A DNA stretch of 64,000 nucleotides from Mycolicibacterium madagascariense (GTDB lineage Bacteria; Actinomycetota; Actinomycetes; Mycobacteriales; Mycobacteriaceae). Each line of letters begins with the position of its first letter. Position 1 is the stretch's first letter. The stretch lies in NCBI RefSeq assembly GCF_010729665.1, contig NZ_AP022610.1:1860001-1924000 (forward strand), written 5' to 3'. This document shows positions 43,854-52,694 of the stretch, one piece after another. Position numbers and translations under genes: made by a program. The notes beneath the pieces are model-generated. The model searched no databases and was not told where the DNA came from. It was given only the letters and a program-made list of their open reading frames with translations.

Positions 43854-44363
43854 GTGCTATTGACGACAGCGCCATTTTTTAGCCCGGCTGGTCGCGACTG
43901 GCAGCGCTCGACGCGACTCATCGTTGATTCGCAAGTTCGGAAGGCCAATCGCCAGAAGGCGGCTGCCCGGCGCCTGGGCAACCTCCGCCACGATCCGCGC
44001 ATCGACGTGCTGGCCGTAGATCCCGTCAACCCCATGCGATACGTCGAGATACGTGGGACGGCGACGCTGCAGGAGATCTCTGATGACCAGAGCAAGCTGG
44101 GTCCGTTGAAGGAACACGCCGAGAAGTACGCGCTTCCGGAGGAAGCTGCGCGCATCCCCGCTGGGGTGCACGTCGCGCAGATCCGCATCACGCCGCACAA
44201 GGTGAACTACTTCGACCGGCAGCGATCTCAGATGGGCCCAGCTACCCAACAAGTGCGACCCGGCGATCCCCAGCGGACCGGTCCGTCGCGCGAATCGTCA
44301 TGCCTCACAGGCGAAGACGTGGCAGGCGACACGTCGCTCCCCAGCCGGAGTGTCGAGCGATGA
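43854..44363 (+). pseudogene. N-terminally truncated PPOX (pyridoxamine-phosphate-oxidase fold) protein
   Basis: The central part KAAARRLGNLRHDPRIDVLAVDP and MRYVEIRGTATL matches F420/FMN-dependent PPOX-fold proteins, and RITPHKVNYFDRQ is the usual family ending. The expected first 40-50 residues (LATVxxDGxPHxxPVWF region) are missing and replaced by unrelated sequence, and about 45 extra residues follow the normal end. It abuts the putative right end of the integrative element, so it may be a remnant. Its stop overlaps the next gene as ATGA. Confidence 0.55.
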
Positions 44364-45016
44364 TCATCGGTGACGTCGACCGGCTGCAGATTCTGACGAC
44401 GTACGACGTGCTCGTGGACGACCAAGAATCGTTGGTGACGTCCCTGGCCGCGCATGCCGAGGACCACCTTGCAACCCTGCGCGGCTTCGCTGGCGTGGCC
44501 TGGCTGGCGCAGTTGCCTGGGCCCGGCCAGTCGGAGAGCAGTGCCGCGGCGGGTGTCGTACAGATCCTGCAATGGGACGACCCCGAGGCCGCCCGGAATG
44601 TCCTCGCCGACCCGGGGTCCCTTTCTCCGCAGGCCGGTCTGCAGGGGTTCTCGTCCACGATTTCCGCCGCCTGCTCTGAGCTCTACCGGCTGGACGCCGT
44701 GATCAGCGAGGACGGTCGCGACCGCGCGGTTCTCGAGGTGCAGCCGACGGGGACCCAAGTGGCTACTGCGATCATCGTGACCGAGCCGGCGCCAGGGAAG
44801 CGAGGTTGGCTCGCGGAATACCACCACAGCGAAACCAGTGACCACATTCGCCATCTTCCGGGGTTCGTATCCGCGAGCTTCTTCGCCGCCGAAGACAGTC
44901 AGCGACTCGCCGAGATCGTGCAATGGAGATCGTTCGGTCACTTCAGCGCTGCCTTCCACGACCACCGGTTCAAAGAGCATGTCGACGTCGCCGCCATTAC
45001 TCGACGTCCACGGTGA
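44360..45016 (+). CDS. Antibiotic-biosynthesis-monooxygenase-like (dimeric alpha/beta barrel) protein
   Basis: A 218-aa protein with two successive ferredoxin-like ABM repeats. The first includes SLAAHAEDHLATLRGFAGVAWL and QILQWDDPEAARNVL; the second includes ATAIIVTEPAPG, HIRHLPGFVSASFFAAED and EIVQWRSFGHFSAAF. Such domains act on aromatic or polyketide substrates or simply bind them. ATG at 44360 overlaps the upstream stop. Role unknown. Confidence 0.7.
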   Translation: MIIGDVDRLQILTTYDVLVDDQESLVTSLAAHAEDHLATLRGFAGVAWLAQLPGPGQSESSAAAGVVQILQWDDPEAARNVLADPGSLSPQAGLQGFSSTISAACSELYRLDAVISEDGRDRAVLEVQPTGTQVATAIIVTEPAPGKRGWLAEYHHSETSDHIRHLPGFVSASFFAAEDSQRLAEIVQWRSFGHFSAAFHDHRFKEHVDVAAITRRPR

Positions 45017-45159
45017 CCTCCTACGAGGTTCTTCGAACCCTTGAAGGACGGCGATGATGTCGATCGCGAGTCGTTTCCGGGACCCCACCTCGGGCCACGA
45101 CAGCACCGCCTTCGCGGCGCCACACGTGTCGACCACCACGGATTGGAGATAGCCGCGAG

Positions 45160-45807
45160 ATGGGCACTGTTGCGATATTCGGCGCTACCGGCCGCACGGG
45201 TGTTCTGCTGCTGGATCGAGCACTCACCTGTGGTCATCACGTCGTAGCGGTCGCCCGCCGTCCCGAGTCGCTCGCCGACTCGATGGCGAGGTGGGCGCAT
45301 ACCGACCGGTTGAGGATCGTCGCAGCAGACGTACGCGACCCGGCTGCGGTGGAGGCCGCCGTTGAGGGCACGCAGGCCGCGATCTCGGCGATCGCGTCCA
45401 CGGGCCGTCATCCGGACCGAGTGTTCTCCGAGGGCACGCGCAACATCGTGAATGCCCTTCAACGTCAGCAGGTTTGGCGATTCATTTGCATCTCCTCGCG
45501 GGGTGTCAACTACCACGATCCCGCTTTGCCGCTGCCGTACCGCGCGGTGATCCGTCCCCTGTTCTTGGGCGAGGTCTACGCCGACATGCAGCAGATGGAG
45601 TCGATCGTGCGGGGCAGTGACCTTCGGTGGACACTGATACGGGCGCCTCGGTTGCGCGACGGTCCGGCGCGCGGCGGCTACCGCATCGAGGATGGTCACA
45701 ACCCGCGCAGGGGCTGGTCGATATCGCGAGCCGATCTCGCGGCCTTCACCGTCGACCAGGTGGACTCCGTCGACTGGATCCACCGCGCGCCGACCCTGGC
45801 GTACTGA
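45160..45807 (+). CDS. NAD(P)H-binding atypical SDR protein (NmrA-like)
   Basis: A 215-aa Rossmann protein. GATGRTGVLLLDRAL is the dinucleotide motif; VAADVRDPAAVEAAV, FICISSRGVNYHD and WTLIRAPRLRDGPA follow the SDR a5/NmrA pattern. It may reduce flavins, biliverdin or quinones or serve as a redox sensor. It is 143 bp from the ABM gene in the same direction; the start is ATG 45160. Confidence 0.8.
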   Translation: MGTVAIFGATGRTGVLLLDRALTCGHHVVAVARRPESLADSMARWAHTDRLRIVAADVRDPAAVEAAVEGTQAAISAIASTGRHPDRVFSEGTRNIVNALQRQQVWRFICISSRGVNYHDPALPLPYRAVIRPLFLGEVYADMQQMESIVRGSDLRWTLIRAPRLRDGPARGGYRIEDGHNPRRGWSISRADLAAFTVDQVDSVDWIHRAPTLAY

Positions 45808-45900
45808 GGATCTGGTTACGCAGCAGCCGTCCGCTCGGCGTGTCAGGCCGGAAACGGCACTCGACCCGTCTTCGGGCTGCGCCATCGAATACTGTTGTCT

Positions 45901-46125
45901 TCAAACAACATTCAGCCTCATGACGGTGTCGTGTGCGCGCGTGCGGTCGACGCCGACGATGAGCAGTGCGGTCATCGCGACGTGTTGGGCGTCGATGAGC
46001 GGGTCGGTCGCTGATGCCTCGTGCAGGGCTGTTGCCGCGGCTGCGAGTACGTCTCGCAGAGCAGCAGCAGGGAGGTGTGTGGAGAATTGTCCGCGGGCTT
46101 GACGGCTCGCCACGATGGTCATCAC
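45901..46125 (-). CDS. Small hypothetical protein
   Basis: A 74-codon ORF: TIVASRQARGQFSTHLPAAALRDVLAAAATALHEASATDPL ends in a moderately hydrophobic VAMTALLIVG segment. No family is recognised and no ribosome site is obvious. It could be a fragment of a larger regulator. The remaining sequence to 46286 holds nothing I can support. Confidence 0.3.
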   Translation of the reverse strand: MMTIVASRQARGQFSTHLPAAALRDVLAAAATALHEASATDPLIDAQHVAMTALLIVGVDRTRAHDTVMRLNVV

Positions 46126-46286
46126 GGCGGTAGCGATGCGGCGTACTGCGCGAGCGAGTCAGGAGACGTACCGAGCAGGGAGGTCCAGCGTGTCGGGGTT
46201 TTCCTCGGAGGTTGGGGTGGTGCAGTGCTCGGGTACCGAACCCTGCACGGCGTCTTGCTGCCGGCAAGGTGTGGTCTCTGCGTCGA

Positions 46287-46835
46287 CTAGGTGCCTGTCC
46301 ATCGTGTGGTGGTCTGCACGTTTGCCGATCGGGGAAACACTGTCTCGGTGAGTGCGTGGTGGACGCCGGGGTTGGGGTCGGCGCAGGCATCAGAGAGCAC
46401 GGTCATGTGCAGATCGTGGGTTTCGGCCTCGGTGAAGGCACCCAGGACGACGCCGCTGGTGCTCACCCCGGCCAAGACGACGTGAGTCACCAACTGAGAC
46501 CGCAGGATCGACGAAAGCTTGCTTCCGGCAAACGGATTGAACCTGTTCTTGTCGACGAGTGCCTCACCGGCCGTCGGGGCGAATTCGTCGATCAATAGAC
46601 TGGCTTCCGGCGCCAGTGCGTCCTTTTCGCGATTGGGCCAGAACGCCTTACTGGACGGCGCCACGTCCACGTAGCCCGGTTCGAAGGCGACCTTGCTGAA
46701 CACCACCAGCAGTCCTTCGTTGCGGGCGGCGGTCAGGGCGATGTGGGCGTTGGCGACCGCGTCGCGGGCCCACGATTGATCGCCCAGACCAACCTGAAAG
46801 TCCAGTAGCAGCAGTGCCGTTCGGCTTTCGGTCAT
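46287..46835 (-). CDS. Isochorismatase-family protein without the catalytic cysteine
   Basis: A 182-aa protein with the family core ALLLLDFQVG (Asp), DKNRFNPFAGS (Lys) and VVLAGVSTSGVVLGAF. Cys hydrolases of this family have the nucleophile at GxxTxxCV; here the aligned residue is Val (STSGVV), so a Cys-dependent amidase reaction is unlikely and an isochorismatase-like or noncanonical mechanism should be considered. It is the last gene of the leftward hydrolase-PrpF-PrpD block, 30 bp after the PrpD gene. Confidence 0.78.
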   Translation of the reverse strand: MTESRTALLLLDFQVGLGDQSWARDAVANAHIALTAARNEGLLVVFSKVAFEPGYVDVAPSSKAFWPNREKDALAPEASLLIDEFAPTAGEALVDKNRFNPFAGSKLSSILRSQLVTHVVLAGVSTSGVVLGAFTEAETHDLHMTVLSDACADPNPGVHHALTETVFPRSANVQTTTRWTGT

Positions 46836-46865
46836 GTGGGGCCAGCAGTCCGATCGTCACTAGGG

Positions 46866-48350
46866 TCAGAAGAGTCCACGACCGCCCTCACGGATGACGC
46901 CGGGCTTGACGATGGGGTAGAGGTCGTGCAGTTCGGCGTTGCTCAGTTGGGGCAATCGTTGGACCAAGGTGAGGAAGCGGGCGCTTTCGCCGTCGTCGAG
47001 GTAGCGGTCGGCGACGGTCATGAACTTGTCGATGTAATCTGCGCGCCCCCACGGGGTGGGATAGATGAACGCGTTCGCGTTGTCCTTGATGTAGGTATTG
47101 GTGGTGCCGTCGGCGAACGTGATGTCGACTCGGCCGCCAAACTTGCGCTTGGTGAGGTCGGGCGATGAGTAGGCCTTCGTCCACGTTGGGTCGGCTTGGG
47201 TGCGGATCTTGCGCCAGAGTTCCCTGGTGCTGGGCTGGTGGATCCGTTCGTTGCTGAAGGACTTCTCGAAATCCCAGGTACCGTCCTGCAGTGCCACGGC
47301 CAGCATGTAGGGCAACGAGTGGTCGATGGTGCCGCGCGGGGCGTCCGGGTCGTACTTGAGCGGATCGGTGGAGCCGATGACGTCGTGGGTCTCCTCCGAG
47401 GCGGTCACGACGATGGAGTCGATCAGGGTCAAATCACCGATCTCCGAACGGATGTCGAAGGCCAGGTCCATGAATGGTTGGGCCAGATAGTCCGCGGACC
47501 ATTGCTTGGGGATGGACTGGGTCATGTATCTCGGGGACTCTCCAGGTTCGAGGATCTCGACCGTGAAGTCCGCGCCGTCCAGGAGCACGGCGATCGTGCC
47601 GAATGGACCCTCGTAGACCGGTGTGGGGGACTCCTCGCCACGCAGCGCGCGGTCCATCGCTTCGATGGCGGTCTTGCCAACGAAACCGGGGGCATTGCCC
47701 TTCCAGGTGGAGATCAAGCCGGTGCGCATTTGAAAGGTGATGGTGGACAGGAAGGAGCTGAGCTGAACGGCTTGGTAGGCAACGTCGATCGGTACCTGCA
47801 GCAGGGCGGCGAGTCCCACCGGCACGGCGGTGCCTAGGTTGCACATTTGGTCGACCCCGTGATGGTGCAGATCGAAACCGGCGACCAGCCCGAGCATGGC
47901 CTGGTAGCCGTGCACGATGCCGCGGATGGCGTCGCGGCCGGTGCGTCCGGACTGCTGGGCCGCCGCGATCATCGTGCCCATGACGTCGCTGGGGTGTGAG
48001 AGGTCGCGGCCGCCGAACGCGTCGCTCCAATCCAGATGACGCACCGCCGTGCAGTTCGCGTACGCCGCCCACTCGGCGTGCACCGTCACATCTGGGGTCA
48101 GTCCGATGAGCGTGGCGCCGCCGGAACGTGGATGTCCCTTGGCGGCGGCGTGCGCCCGGGCCGGGGGTTCGGTGCTCAGCGCCGCGATCGCCACCGACAC
48201 CGAGTCGATGACCCGGTCGATCACCAAGTCGGTGACGTCGTCCTCGATGTCACCGGCCCGCAGTGCGGCTTGCGCCAGCAGGAACGTCAGTTGCCGCTCC
48301 CGGGGGATCTGGGCGCCGGCCTTCACCGTCGTGACGTGGTGGGTCTTCAT
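46866..48350 (-). CDS. MmgE/PrpD family dehydratase
   Basis: A 494-aa protein of the 2-methylcitrate dehydratase (PrpD/MmgE) family. It shows YANCTAVRHLDWSDAFGG, HPSDVMGTMIAAAQQSGRTG, STWKGNAPGF and ERIHQPSTRELWRKI, with a length typical of PrpD. No citrate-synthase-like PrpC, PrpB lyase or AcnD gene is present, so the methylcitrate cycle is unlikely. Together with PrpF it more probably hydrates, dehydrates or isomerises a branched di- or tricarboxylate made from an opened ring. It is 40 bp downstream of prpF. Confidence 0.85.
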   Translation of the reverse strand: MKTHHVTTVKAGAQIPRERQLTFLLAQAALRAGDIEDDVTDLVIDRVIDSVSVAIAALSTEPPARAHAAAKGHPRSGGATLIGLTPDVTVHAEWAAYANCTAVRHLDWSDAFGGRDLSHPSDVMGTMIAAAQQSGRTGRDAIRGIVHGYQAMLGLVAGFDLHHHGVDQMCNLGTAVPVGLAALLQVPIDVAYQAVQLSSFLSTITFQMRTGLISTWKGNAPGFVGKTAIEAMDRALRGEESPTPVYEGPFGTIAVLLDGADFTVEILEPGESPRYMTQSIPKQWSADYLAQPFMDLAFDIRSEIGDLTLIDSIVVTASEETHDVIGSTDPLKYDPDAPRGTIDHSLPYMLAVALQDGTWDFEKSFSNERIHQPSTRELWRKIRTQADPTWTKAYSSPDLTKRKFGGRVDITFADGTTNTYIKDNANAFIYPTPWGRADYIDKFMTVADRYLDDGESARFLTLVQRLPQLSNAELHDLYPIVKPGVIREGGRGLF

Positions 48351-48390
48351 GATCGACTGCTTCCTTCGCGGATCGTTGTTCGATGACGAC

Positions 48391-49608
48391 TCAATCGCCT
48401 TCGTGGACGGCGCCCGTTCCGGTCGGCGCGGCGGTCGGGATGGGGTGGTCTTCGCGAGGGATGTAGGCCGCGCCGCTCATGAGGCGCCGCGCCGTGCGGA
48501 TCATGGCCAGCTTGGTGAAGGTCGGCACCTCGTCGCCCTCTTCGGCGGCGGTCTGGACCTGGTTGGTCATCACCCCGCCGGGATGTCCGATGCGGAGCTC
48601 CCCTGAATCAGCCGAGGCGGCGCTGGCCCGCGCCACGACCGAACCGGGGACACGGGAGGCGGCGGTCAAAGCGATCGACCCCGTTCCGGCGATGGTGGGG
48701 TGTAGCCGGTCCAGGAATATCAGCCGCACGCGTACATCCATTGCCGTGGAGGGGATCTCGTCGCCGTTGGCGGCGGTGTAGTCCCCGGGGCCGGCGACCA
48801 CCCCGGTCAGCGGCAGACCACGGTTGGGGCTGTTGGCCTCGGTCCACTCATCGACCAGGCCTGCCGCAGCGGCTGCCTTGGCGCGGATCTCGAACAGGGT
48901 CTTCATGGCCGCGGTGTCCTTCTCGATCTCGGCGGCCTGCTCGCTGCCGGTCAGCCCGACGTCGGCGGCGGTGATCCAACAGGTGATGTTGCCCGCGTCG
49001 ACGATGGACACGCTCACCGTGTCACCCGACTCCAGGGTGATGTCGTCGGTCACGTTTCCGGTCGGTAGCAGCGACCCGGTGGCAGAACCGACGGTGCCCT
49101 TCCAGTCCATCGTGATCGGCGCTCCGGTTCCCGGGACGCCGGCGATGGCGGCATCGCCCAGCACCGCGGCGCGTCCACCGACGACCGGGACCTCGGCGAC
49201 GAGGATCTTGTCGGTGTTGGTGTTGTGGATGCGCACCGTCGTCACGGGGACGGTCGGCGTGATCAGTCCTTCGTCGATGGCGAAAGGGCCCACCCCGGCG
49301 GAGATGTTGCCGCAATTGCCGGTGTAGTCCACGCTTGCCTGGTCGAGCTGAACCTGCCCGAACGTGTACTCGACGTCGGCGTCGTCCCGGGTCGAAGGGG
49401 CGACGATTGCCAGCTTGGACGTGACCGGTTTGGCGCCGCCGAGTCCGTCGATCTGGTTGAGGTCCGGTGACCCCATCAAGCGGCACAGCACGGCATCGCG
49501 TTCTGGTCCGGCCGGCGGGATGTCCTGTTCGTGGAAGTACAGTCCCTTGCTCGTCCCCCCACGGGCCAATACCAGGCGCAGGGTTTCTTGATCGGTCGGA
49601 ATCAGCAT
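48391..49608 (-). CDS. PrpF-family isomerase/tautomerase
   Basis: A 405-aa DAP-epimerase-fold protein. It contains LARGGTSKGLYFHE, the catalytic-type DYTGNCGNISAGVGPFA, and RVPGSVVARASA with IGHPGGVM near the C-terminus. Relatives are 2-methylaconitate isomerase PrpF, methylitaconate isomerase and 4-oxalomesaconate tautomerase, all moving a double bond in unsaturated di- or tricarboxylates. Pairing with PrpD suggests a two-step isomerisation-hydration. ATG at 49608. Confidence 0.85.
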   Translation of the reverse strand: MLIPTDQETLRLVLARGGTSKGLYFHEQDIPPAGPERDAVLCRLMGSPDLNQIDGLGGAKPVTSKLAIVAPSTRDDADVEYTFGQVQLDQASVDYTGNCGNISAGVGPFAIDEGLITPTVPVTTVRIHNTNTDKILVAEVPVVGGRAAVLGDAAIAGVPGTGAPITMDWKGTVGSATGSLLPTGNVTDDITLESGDTVSVSIVDAGNITCWITAADVGLTGSEQAAEIEKDTAAMKTLFEIRAKAAAAAGLVDEWTEANSPNRGLPLTGVVAGPGDYTAANGDEIPSTAMDVRVRLIFLDRLHPTIAGTGSIALTAASRVPGSVVARASAASADSGELRIGHPGGVMTNQVQTAAEEGDEVPTFTKLAMIRTARRLMSGAAYIPREDHPIPTAAPTGTGAVHEGD

Positions 49609-49768
49609 GGCGACAAGCCTTTCGGGTCAGGTTGGGTCTGCGCGTGCTTCAGGACATCGCGCGCTCAGCCGCCGTGACGGTGCGCCGTGCCCCAAACCCA
49701 TTGTGTCCGCGGCTGGGGTGCCGGTCATGCCGTGTCGAGGTCGGCATCGTCGCAATCCTTCGGCGGTG

Positions 49769-50632
49769 CTAGAGGGTGAGACCGCTGAGGAAGTCGTCGA
49801 TGAGGGCGTTGACCGCGTCGGGGTTCTCGCGGGCGGCGAGGTGGCCGGTGTACTTGATGATCTCGAAGCGGCCGTTCGGAATGGCCTCGGCCATGCGCCG
49901 TACGACGTGCACGGGGAATTGGCTGTCTTCCTCGCCGGCCACGATCATCACCGGTGTGTCGGTGATGGTGGCGAGCAGGCTGTGTTCGTCGCGCCGCCCA
50001 ATGAGGATGCTGCGCAGCGCCCACGCCACGGACTTGGGATCATCGCGCAGCGGGAAGGACAGGAATTGCAGGAATTCCGGGCGGGTCGCGCGGGCGGTGG
50101 GTCCGGCGAAGGCGTTGGTCGCAGCGGTGACGATCAACTTCGGCATCCGCTCGTGCAGTGAGAGGAACGTGGCCAGCGAAGTGGCCCAAATGGATTCGTA
50201 GGTGGTGGGTAGCGACGCCGTGGCGTTCATGCCGATCGTCGCGTGAACCCGCCCTGGGTAGTAGGCGGGGAATACCCCGGCCAGCATGCCGCCCCAGCTG
50301 TTGCCGATGAGGACGATCTTGTCGACCCCGAGTGCGTCGAGTACCTCGACGAGCACGTCGGCGGAGTCCTTGAGGTCGATGTTCTTGCGCAACGCATCGG
50401 ACTGACCGTGGCCGGGAGAGTCCAGCAGGATGATGCGGTAGCGGGTCTTGAAGTGCTCGTACTGGTAACGCCACATCGTGCCGTCCATCATCAGAGATGG
50501 CCAGAACAACAGGACGGGGCCGTCGGGTGTGCCGCCGAGGCGTACGTGGATCACACCGAGCCGGGTACGAATCTTGCGGTCTTCCACACCCTCGAGCCAG
50601 CCTTCGTCGAACACCGAAATGACATCTGCCAT
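49769..50632 (-). CDS. Alpha/beta hydrolase (ring-fission-product hydrolase-like)
   Basis: A 287-aa alpha/beta hydrolase with nucleophile Ser in LIGNSWGGMLAG, acid region VAGEEDSQFP and His in YTGHLAARENP. This matches carbon-carbon and ester hydrolases such as meta-cleavage-product or enol-lactone hydrolases. ATG at 50632 follows AAGGAG; the upstream in-frame extension lacks hydrolase-like sequence. It is first in the leftward block with prpF, prpD and the isochorismatase-like gene, preceded by a 314-bp gap containing a palindrome. Confidence 0.82.
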   Translation of the reverse strand: MADVISVFDEGWLEGVEDRKIRTRLGVIHVRLGGTPDGPVLLFWPSLMMDGTMWRYQYEHFKTRYRIILLDSPGHGQSDALRKNIDLKDSADVLVEVLDALGVDKIVLIGNSWGGMLAGVFPAYYPGRVHATIGMNATASLPTTYESIWATSLATFLSLHERMPKLIVTAATNAFAGPTARATRPEFLQFLSFPLRDDPKSVAWALRSILIGRRDEHSLLATITDTPVMIVAGEEDSQFPVHVVRRMAEAIPNGRFEIIKYTGHLAARENPDAVNALIDDFLSGLTL

Positions 50633-50828
50633 TGCGACTCTTGCTCCTTCACCATGTTGAAGCCGTTCAGAGGCAGACACTTTCGCAGGCGTGACGTCTC
50701 GTCGTCGTGGCCATGCCGCTGCGGTGGCCGAATAGTCCTCGCCACCGTCTACCGCACCCCGGGTGAGGTGCCGACACTCTGGGCTAGCTGTACCAACCGA
50801 CAGTAGCGCCGCGGTTGGTGCCCGGTCA

Positions 50829-50848
50829 TTGTGCTGCAGCACAGACAT
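50829..50848. promoter_or_regulatory. TGTGCTGCAGCACA palindrome upstream of the hydrolase-prpF block
   Basis: TGTGCTGCAGCACA (50830-50843) is a perfect 14-bp palindrome in the gap between the first PucR gene and the hydrolase. The core GTGCTSCAGC and following CA-rich bases recur at 52351 and 59130, in the two other regulatory gaps of this region. No gene is supported in 50633-50946. Confidence 0.45.
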
Positions 50849-50946
50849 GACGACTCGTTCTGCACATCGCGGAAGGGTCCCGCGACCAATGTTTCACCGT
50901 CGCCGGTGCGGTGTTCGGTGTCGCGTCGGTCCGCCTGCGCGAGATG

Positions 50947-52182
50947 CTATGGGCGCGAGGATGAGTGGCGACGTTCGCGCTCGAGAGCGGTGACCAGTTG
51001 TGGGGAGTTCACGGCGAGTGCGACCCGCCGAGTCCAGGATTCGTCGGTGAAGCGGCCACCGGCGAGGACCTCGAATCGACGCAACCGGTAATTGACCGTG
51101 TTGCGATGACAGTAGAGAGCCGCGGCGGCGGCATTCACGGATCGGTTGTGCCGCAACCACGTTCGGACCGTGTCCACCAACGGGTGAGACCGCTCGGGGG
51201 GAAGGTTCAGTACCTGTCCCAGGCTCGTCACGACCAGGGTGTTGGTAACGCGGGGGGAGCTTGCCAGCATGATGTCGAGGATGTCTGTGTCGTAGCGGAC
51301 GACGGGCTTGCGTGCCGACGTGCTGGCTACCGCGACTCCTGCCTCGGCGCAGGCCGCCGCTGCGTGTTCGATGGACGTGAACGGGGAGCTCAGACCTACA
51401 GGGCTCGCGGCGCGCTCGTACACCGCCGATGCGATGTCCTCGATGCGCGCTGCGGCGTGGCGCAACGACAGAAGGACGGTCTGAGAGCGAGTTCCGCGTC
51501 GCACCCAGGCCGAGTCCACTGCCCTCAGGGCACTCATGAAGAGCTCCAGATCAGTCTGTGCCGCAGGAGAGGTGTGGTGTGCAACGTCGAGGACGACGAA
51601 ATGGCCGCGTCGTGGAATGTGAAGCGCGGCAATGCCGTCCCAGTACTTCGGGTCCTGCAGTGGTGTGCAGGAGAGGACGGTGTCGAGAAGAGACGCCTTC
51701 ACATCCGCCTGCCGGCGAGCCGTTGGGCCTCCCAGTTCTGAGTACCTGGCCTCCACGTGTAGCGAATATTGGTCGAGCAATCCGAAGATCCGCGGCGTCA
51801 GCGCGATGAGGGCCTTGCCGTCTGCTACCTCGTCGCTCACCTGTCGGGCGAGGTGTCGCCAGATGCCGGCCCCGCCCACGCGATGACTGTGCAGCACGTC
51901 GGGCAGCGTCGCGCCCTGGTCCAGTCGGAGATGGATCGCCCTGTCGATCGTTTCGATGTTTGCAGCAGTCATGCGTTCGGACCCTCTGCCGACTGAACCG
52001 AGAAACTCGGTGAAGACGTCTCGCATGACGAAACGAACGGCCTCGCCGAGGCCATCGTCGGGTTGCCAGCCGGGAACGTCGTCGGCGCGCAAGGTGGTGA
52101 CGACGTCGTCGACGAGGTCCATGACGCCGCTCGACGCGCGCCGGGTCAGGCTCTCGACATCCGCGGTGGAGGACATTGCCAA
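50947..52182 (-). CDS. PucR-family transcriptional regulator, first copy
   Basis: A 411-aa regulator. The N-terminal half has LRLDQGATLPDVLHSHRVGGAGIWRHL; the middle has a GGDEF-like fold typical of CdaR/PucR proteins (RRGHFVVLDVAHHTS). The C-terminal PucR HTH is NAAAAALYCHRNTVNYRLRRFEVLAG. PucR proteins activate catabolic genes in response to a pathway compound. It sits between the leftward hydrolase-prpF block and the divergent ubiD operon, ideal for controlling both. ATG at 52182; a second ATG two codons later is possible. Confidence 0.9.
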   Translation of the reverse strand: MAMSSTADVESLTRRASSGVMDLVDDVVTTLRADDVPGWQPDDGLGEAVRFVMRDVFTEFLGSVGRGSERMTAANIETIDRAIHLRLDQGATLPDVLHSHRVGGAGIWRHLARQVSDEVADGKALIALTPRIFGLLDQYSLHVEARYSELGGPTARRQADVKASLLDTVLSCTPLQDPKYWDGIAALHIPRRGHFVVLDVAHHTSPAAQTDLELFMSALRAVDSAWVRRGTRSQTVLLSLRHAAARIEDIASAVYERAASPVGLSSPFTSIEHAAAACAEAGVAVASTSARKPVVRYDTDILDIMLASSPRVTNTLVVTSLGQVLNLPPERSHPLVDTVRTWLRHNRSVNAAAAALYCHRNTVNYRLRRFEVLAGGRFTDESWTRRVALAVNSPQLVTALERERRHSSSRP

Positions 52183-52337
52183 ATATTAGCTGTCGAAACC
52201 GAAGGCCGGTTGTGTCGAATCTTGGAGGTCGCTGCCTGGCGGCCGTGCGGCGCCATGATCGATCGGTCGCCGTTCGTGTCGCGGACCGGTTCGCCACACA
52301 CCGTTGTCAACGCGTGGCGCGTCGTGACGTCGAAGAA

Positions 52338-52370
52338 CGTGCTCCGATTCTCGTGCTCCAGCACAAAGAC
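52338..52370. promoter_or_regulatory. CGTGCTCC repeats and GTGCTCCAGCAC element in the pucR-ubiD gap
   Basis: CGTGCTCC occurs at 52338-52345 and 52352-52359; the second copy is part of GTGCTCCAGCAC (52353-52364), an inverted repeat followed by AAAGACAG. The element resembles those at 50830 and 59130. The rest of the 512-bp divergent gap (52183-52694) holds no gene I can support; it should carry the pucR and ubiD promoters. Confidence 0.45.
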
Positions 52371-52694
52371 AGCGCCCTGTGCGGTGGGCTAACTTCGGTC
52401 AGTGATGGCATCCGGATCGGATCCTTCGGCAGCCGTCACGTCACAGTCCCGCGACACCGAGGTCGAAACGTTGACCAGGATGGCCCAACGGGACGCTCGC
52501 GGTGTTTGCCCAAAACGCACCATCGGGGCCGCGCCGTCGCCGTCGCCGTCGCCCGAGTGACGAAGGGCACGGCAGGTGATGCCTCGTCGCGTCCCGGCTC
52601 GTGACGCGCGAACTCGGCACGGACGAGACGTCGTGCCGACACTCAACCATCAGCGCGCACCAACGCGCCATCTCGAGAGGCGGGAAGCAACTTC

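Noticed and set aside
45030..45050. CTTCGAACCCTTGAAGG as a possible second attachment site
   Set aside because: Only a few bases agree with the tRNA-Ala 3' end (TTCGAATCCCCTTAGCTCCA); the match is not contiguous enough.
52176..52671. Several 70-140 codon ORFs on both strands in the pucR-ubiD gap
   Set aside because: They overlap one another in multiple frames, lack motifs and occupy the expected promoter region.
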